Below, one piece after another: positions 60,493-64,000 of a stretch of DNA of 64,000 bases; the first letter of the stretch is position 1, and the number at the start of each line of letters is the position of its first letter. A model generated the notes under the pieces. It was given only the letters and a program-made list of their open reading frames with translations. It was not told the DNA's origin and did not search any database. The DNA comes from Nocardia salmonicida NBRC 13393 (GTDB lineage Bacteria > Actinomycetota > Actinomycetes > Mycobacteriales > Mycobacteriaceae): assembly GCF_001613085.1 (NCBI RefSeq), contig NZ_BDBR01000012.1:124001-188000 (forward strand). The letters are read 5' to 3'. The translations under genes were made by a program, and so were the position numbers.

Positions 60493-62961
60493 TTACCCCG
60501 CGGTGGGGATCGCCGAGTCGGGCCAGACCCAATCGGCGACGACCGGGATGTCGGTGCCCTGTTCGCGGGTCCAGCGGCGCGCGATCAACCGGGCATCGAC
60601 CATCTCCTGGCGCAGACCCGCCGCCCGCTCACGCAGTCCGGGCACGCGGTCGATCACATCGAGCACCAGATGGAAGCGGTCCAGATCGTTGAGCATCACC
60701 ATGTCGAAGGGGGTGGTCGTGGTGCCCTTCTCCTTGTAACCGCGCACGTGCAGATTGGCGTGATTGGTGCGGCGGTAGGTGAGCCGGTGCACCAGCCACG
60801 GGTAGCCGTGGAAGGCGAAGATCACCGGGCGGTCGGTGGTGAACAGGGCGTCGAACTCGGCATCGGGCAGGCCGTGCGGGTGTTCGTCGGCGGGCAGCAT
60901 GCGCATCAGGTCGACCACATTGACGAACCGAATGCGTAAGTCCGGCAGTCGATCTCGCAGAATCGCCACCGCCGCCAGGGCTTCCAGGGTCGGCACGTCG
61001 CCCGCGCACCCCAGCACCACATCGGGCGTGGTCCCGAGGTCGTCGTTGTGACACGCCCACTCCCAGATCCCGAGACCGCGCGTGCAGTGCAGCCCGGCCT
61101 CCTCGGCCGAAAGCCAGTCCGGCCCCGGCTGTTTGCCCGCCACGACCACGTTCGCGTAGTGCAGCGACCGCAGACAGTGGTCGTAGGTCGACAGCAGGGT
61201 ATTGGCATCCGGCGGCAGATACACGCGCACGATATCGGGGCTCTTGTTCGCCACCACGTCGAGGAATCCGGGATCCTGATGGGTGAACCCGTTGTGATCC
61301 TGGCGCCACACGTGCGAGGTGAGCAGGTAGTTCAGGCTGGGGATCTTGCGTCGCCACGGCACCTTCAGGCTGGCGTCGAGCCATTTGGCGTGCTGGTTGA
61401 ACATGGCGTCGACGATGTGGATGAACGCCTCGTAGCAGGTGAAGACGCCGTGGCGGCCCGTCAGCAGGTAACCCTCCAGCAGGCCCTCACACATGTGCTC
61501 GGAGAGCACTTCGACCGCGCGACCCACCGTCGAGAGATCGACATCCCAGCGCCCGACTTCTTCCTGCCAGTCGCGCCCGGTCACCTCGAGGATGTCCTGG
61601 AGCCGGTTGCTGGCCAGTTCGTCGGGAGCGAAGGTGAGGAAGTTGTGCGGATTGCGGGCGGTGACATCGCGCAGCCAACCGCCGAGCACCCTGGTCGCCT
61701 CGTGCTGACCCGCGCCCGGCGTCACGACATCCACGCAGTAGTCGCGCCAATCGGGCAGGTCGAGATCGTGAATCAGCGAGCCGCCGTTCGCGACGGGGTT
61801 GAGGCTCATCGGATGCGCCGGAACCTGTTCCAGCAGGGCGGGCACCGGCGAGCCGTCGTGGTCGAACAATTCCTCCGGCCGATACGACCGCAACCACAAC
61901 TCCAGCACCCGCCGGTGTTCGGCGTCGGTGCGCGCGTTGGGCAACGGCACCTGATGGGCGCGGAAGGTGCCCTCGACCTGTTTGCCGTCGACCACCGGGG
62001 GACAGGTCCAGCCCTTCGGGGTGTGCATCACGATCATCGGCCAGCGGGGACGTGTCGTGTCACCGTCCTCGCGGGCGGCCCGCTGGAACTGCGCGATCCT
62101 GTCCATGCAGGTATTCATCGCCTCGGCCATCGCCTGGTGGACCGGTGCGGGGTCGTCGCCGGAGACGATCAGCGGCTCGTAACCGTAGCCGCGCAGCAGT
62201 TCGATCAGCTCTGCCTCGGGGATGCGGGCGAGAATGGTCGGATTGGCGATCTTGTACTCGTTGAGCGCGAGAATCGGCACCACCGCCCCGTCGCGGCCCG
62301 CGTTGAGGAATTTGTTCGCGTGCCAGCTGCCCGCGAGTGGCCCGGTTTCTGCCTCGCCGTCGCCGACCACGCAGAACACGATGAGGTCGGGGTTGTCCAG
62401 GGCGGCGCCGAAGGCGTGCAGCAGGCTGTAGCCGAGCTCACCGCCCTCGTGGAACGACCCCGGCGTCTCCGGAGCGCAGTGGCTCGGCACGCCGCCGGGG
62501 AAGGAGAACCGGTGGAAGAATCTGCGCATACCGTCGATGTCGCGCGGGATATCCGGCTCCAGTTCGGTGTAGGCGTCTTCGAGCCACGCGCAGGCGTTGG
62601 GCCCGGGCCCGCCGTGCCCGGGGCCCGCGACGTATACCGCGTTCAGGCCGCGATCGCGGATCACCCGGTTGGCGTGGGCCCACACCAGATTCAGGCCGGG
62701 CACGGTACCGAAGTGGCCGAGCAGGCGTGGCTTGATGTCCTCGGCGACCAGCGGGGTGCGCAGCAGCGGATTGCTCATCAGGTAGATCTGGCCGACCGCG
62801 AGATAGTTCGACGCCCGCCACCACGTGTCGACCGCGACGAGCTCCTCGCGCGAGAGCGGACCGGGTGCGTCGGTGAGGACGTAGGGCGTGGGAGCGATGG
62901 TCTCGCCCCGGCCGTCTCCCACGTTGTCGGCGGCGGTGTCGCCCTGGGTGTTCCCGGTCAT
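60493..62961 (-). CDS. xfp: Phosphoketolase (xylulose-5-P/fructose-6-P)
   Basis: An 822-aa thiamine diphosphate enzyme of full length. [60 protein letters not shown], the TPP motif [20 protein letters not shown], and [20 protein letters not shown] are phosphoketolase signatures. It splits xylulose-5-phosphate into acetyl-phosphate and glyceraldehyde-3-phosphate. The ATG at 62961 has CGAGGAGAGT upstream. No acetate kinase or phosphotransacetylase gene is in the window; a metallophosphatase follows. Confidence 0.96.
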   Translation of the reverse strand: MTGNTQGDTAADNVGDGRGETIAPTPYVLTDAPGPLSREELVAVDTWWRASNYLAVGQIYLMSNPLLRTPLVAEDIKPRLLGHFGTVPGLNLVWAHANRVIRDRGLNAVYVAGPGHGGPGPNACAWLEDAYTELEPDIPRDIDGMRRFFHRFSFPGGVPSHCAPETPGSFHEGGELGYSLLHAFGAALDNPDLIVFCVVGDGEAETGPLAGSWHANKFLNAGRDGAVVPILALNEYKIANPTILARIPEAELIELLRGYGYEPLIVSGDDPAPVHQAMAEAMNTCMDRIAQFQRAAREDGDTTRPRWPMIVMHTPKGWTCPPVVDGKQVEGTFRAHQVPLPNARTDAEHRRVLELWLRSYRPEELFDHDGSPVPALLEQVPAHPMSLNPVANGGSLIHDLDLPDWRDYCVDVVTPGAGQHEATRVLGGWLRDVTARNPHNFLTFAPDELASNRLQDILEVTGRDWQEEVGRWDVDLSTVGRAVEVLSEHMCEGLLEGYLLTGRHGVFTCYEAFIHIVDAMFNQHAKWLDASLKVPWRRKIPSLNYLLTSHVWRQDHNGFTHQDPGFLDVVANKSPDIVRVYLPPDANTLLSTYDHCLRSLHYANVVVAGKQPGPDWLSAEEAGLHCTRGLGIWEWACHNDDLGTTPDVVLGCAGDVPTLEALAAVAILRDRLPDLRIRFVNVVDLMRMLPADEHPHGLPDAEFDALFTTDRPVIFAFHGYPWLVHRLTYRRTNHANLHVRGYKEKGTTTTPFDMVMLNDLDRFHLVLDVIDRVPGLRERAAGLRQEMVDARLIARRWTREQGTDIPVVADWVWPDSAIPTAG

Positions 62962-63125
62962 CGCGGACTCTCCTCGAAATCGGTGAGTTCGCGGCGCCGT
63001 CCGCGCCGCGGTGCATGCACGGGCGCCGATCGAGGACCGGTGACACCCGGTGGGGAATCGCACCGCCGAGCCTACCGTCGTGCCGGTTTCCGCCCCCACT
63101 ACGACAGTCGATTACTGTGCGGGCC

Positions 63126-63674
63126 ATGCATTCTCTCGGCAGGATCATCGGAATCGGACTCGTCGCGGCCGCCGCGATCACGACAGCGGCCTGCGGCTCC
63201 GACGCGGATTCGACCAGCTCGCCGAGCTCGAGCTCGGTCGGCGGAAATCCCGCGAGCACGGGTCTCGAATGCACCGCCGACGACGTGAAGGTCAGCGGCG
63301 GTTTCGGCGAGGCGCCCAAGATCACCATCCCCGAGACCTGCGATCCGCCCAAGAGCCTGATCGTCAAGGATCTGGTGGCAGGCAACGGGCCCGGCGCGGC
63401 GGCCGGACAGCCGCTGACCATGAACTACGAGTTGGTCACCTGGTCGGACAAGCAGGTACTCGACAGCTCCTTCCAGCGCGGTAAGCCGTTCGGGCTGACC
63501 CTCGGCGCGGGCCAGGTCATCCAGGGCTGGGACGAAGGCCTGATCGGCGTACAGCAGGGCACCCGCAGGCTGCTGATCGTGCCACCGAACCTCGGCTACG
63601 GCGAAGGCGGCAACGGTGTGCCGCCGAACGAGACGTTGGTCTTCGTGACCGACGCCGTGCAGGTCGGCCGCTAG
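63126..63674 (+). CDS. Lipoprotein with FKBP-type peptidyl-prolyl isomerase domain
   Basis: A 182-aa exported lipoprotein. Signal peptide RIIGIGLVAAAAITTAAC ends in a lipobox cysteine (about residue 23), followed by a Ser-rich linker. The FKBP domain (about 75-182) has VLDSSFQRGKPFGLTLGAGQ, VIQGWDEGLIGVQQGTRRLL, PPNLGYGEGGNGVPPNETLV. It probably helps fold exported proteins. TACTGT ends 7 nt before the ATG, consistent with a leaderless message. Confidence 0.9.
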   Translation: MHSLGRIIGIGLVAAAAITTAACGSDADSTSSPSSSSVGGNPASTGLECTADDVKVSGGFGEAPKITIPETCDPPKSLIVKDLVAGNGPGAAAGQPLTMNYELVTWSDKQVLDSSFQRGKPFGLTLGAGQVIQGWDEGLIGVQQGTRRLLIVPPNLGYGEGGNGVPPNETLVFVTDAVQVGR

Positions 63675-63834
63675 CGGCACCCTCAACCAAACACCGATTG
63701 CGCGACCGCGCGGGCGGTCAACTACCCTGGTCGGGATGCGCTTTATGCGCCGCACCTGGCTTAGCCGTGCCTGACTATGGCGCGTCGCCCCCTGTGGGGA
63801 CACCACCATGAACTACGAACCAAGGAGTATGTCC

Positions 63835-64000
63835 GTGAAGAGCACCGTCGAGCAGCTGAGCCCGACCCGGGTCCGGATCAACGTCGAGGTGCCCTTCGAG
63901 GAGCTGAAGCCCGACTTCGACAAGGCGTACAAGGCGCTGGCGCAGCAGGTCAAGATCCCCGGCTTCCGTCCCGGCAAGGCTCCGGCCAAGCTGATCGAGA
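63835..64000 (+). CDS. tig: Trigger factor, N-terminal part
   Basis: The first 55 residues of trigger factor: [20 protein letters not shown], then [10 protein letters not shown], the ribosome-binding signature. The gene continues beyond the right edge. The GTG at 63835 is chosen because AAGGAG ends 7 nt upstream and the sequence begins at the conserved KSTVEQ; ATGs at 63829 and 63808 are in frame. It is a ribosome-associated chaperone (Rv2462c position), usually followed by clpP1P2. Confidence 0.92.
   Translation, partial: MKSTVEQLSPTRVRINVEVPFEELKPDFDKAYKALAQQVKIPGFRPGKAPAKLIE

Noticed and set aside
61048..63288. Plus-strand frame of 746 codons opposite phosphoketolase
   Set aside because: It mirrors the xfp reading frame and has no family motif. 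The minus strand encodes a complete thiamine diphosphate enzyme.

Overview
The window looks like chromosomal DNA of a high-GC mycolic-acid actinomycete, most likely Nocardia or a close relative. The evidence is uniformly GC-biased codon use, many GTG and TTG starts, -10-like hexamers placed 6-8 nt before several start codons (leaderless transcripts), a mycothiol-dependent nitroreductase, an F420-type (Ddn-like) oxidoreductase, and actinobacterial cytochrome oxidase factors. The genus is inferred; no rRNA is present. From memory of the Mycobacterium tuberculosis map, the backbone from 17.7 to 64 kb follows the order Rv2478c to Rv2462c: ssb paralog, ettA, NAD-glutamate dehydrogenase, thioesterase, Rv2474c-like, HNH protein, glbO, aglA, CtaJ-like, DUF5130, pepN, mycothiol nitroreductase, rpiB, nei, tRNAs, tig.

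Left part (0-17.6 kb). A padR-dienoyl-CoA reductase operon runs off the left edge. It is followed by an MFS exporter and a stearoyl-CoA desaturase operon (TetR regulator, 2Fe-2S/FAD reductase, DesA3-type desaturase, small third gene) with a clear operator. Then come a DUF4254 gene, a three-gene ABC-2 exporter, an OmpA-like lipoprotein, a 14-TM drug exporter, a nucleoside deaminase joined to a double-ABM membrane protein, tRNA-Arg, and a CopD-CtaG fusion overlapping a PLP-fold protein that lacks the PLP lysine.

Middle (17.7-44.5 kb). The conserved backbone is broken by accessory insertions. The first is an azlCD branched-chain amino acid exporter with its own XRE-cupin regulator. The second is a block of about 9.5 kb holding an MFS transporter, an alpha/beta hydrolase, a secreted lipase, a ClgR/PopR-like XRE regulator, a TetR-patatin divergon, a Baeyer-Villiger-type monooxygenase with an SDR, and an extra pair of clpP genes. 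One ClpP of that pair has alanine in place of the catalytic serine, and a nested dyad lies upstream of the pair.

Right part (44.5-64 kb). purC, a HxlR-imine reductase divergon, an AraC-NAD(P)H oxidoreductase divergon, an F420-type oxidoreductase, a NUDIX hydrolase, an ECF42-type sigma factor with its DGPF protein, and a ferredoxin reductase form another insertion. The backbone then resumes with the nitroreductase, an M48 protease, rpiB, nei, a diguanylate cyclase, tRNA-Gly and tRNA-Pro, a FabG-like SDR, a phosphoketolase operon, an FKBP lipoprotein and the start of tig. Many gene pairs are separated by strong inverted repeats that act as terminators. No insertion sequence, phage gene, CRISPR array or origin was seen.
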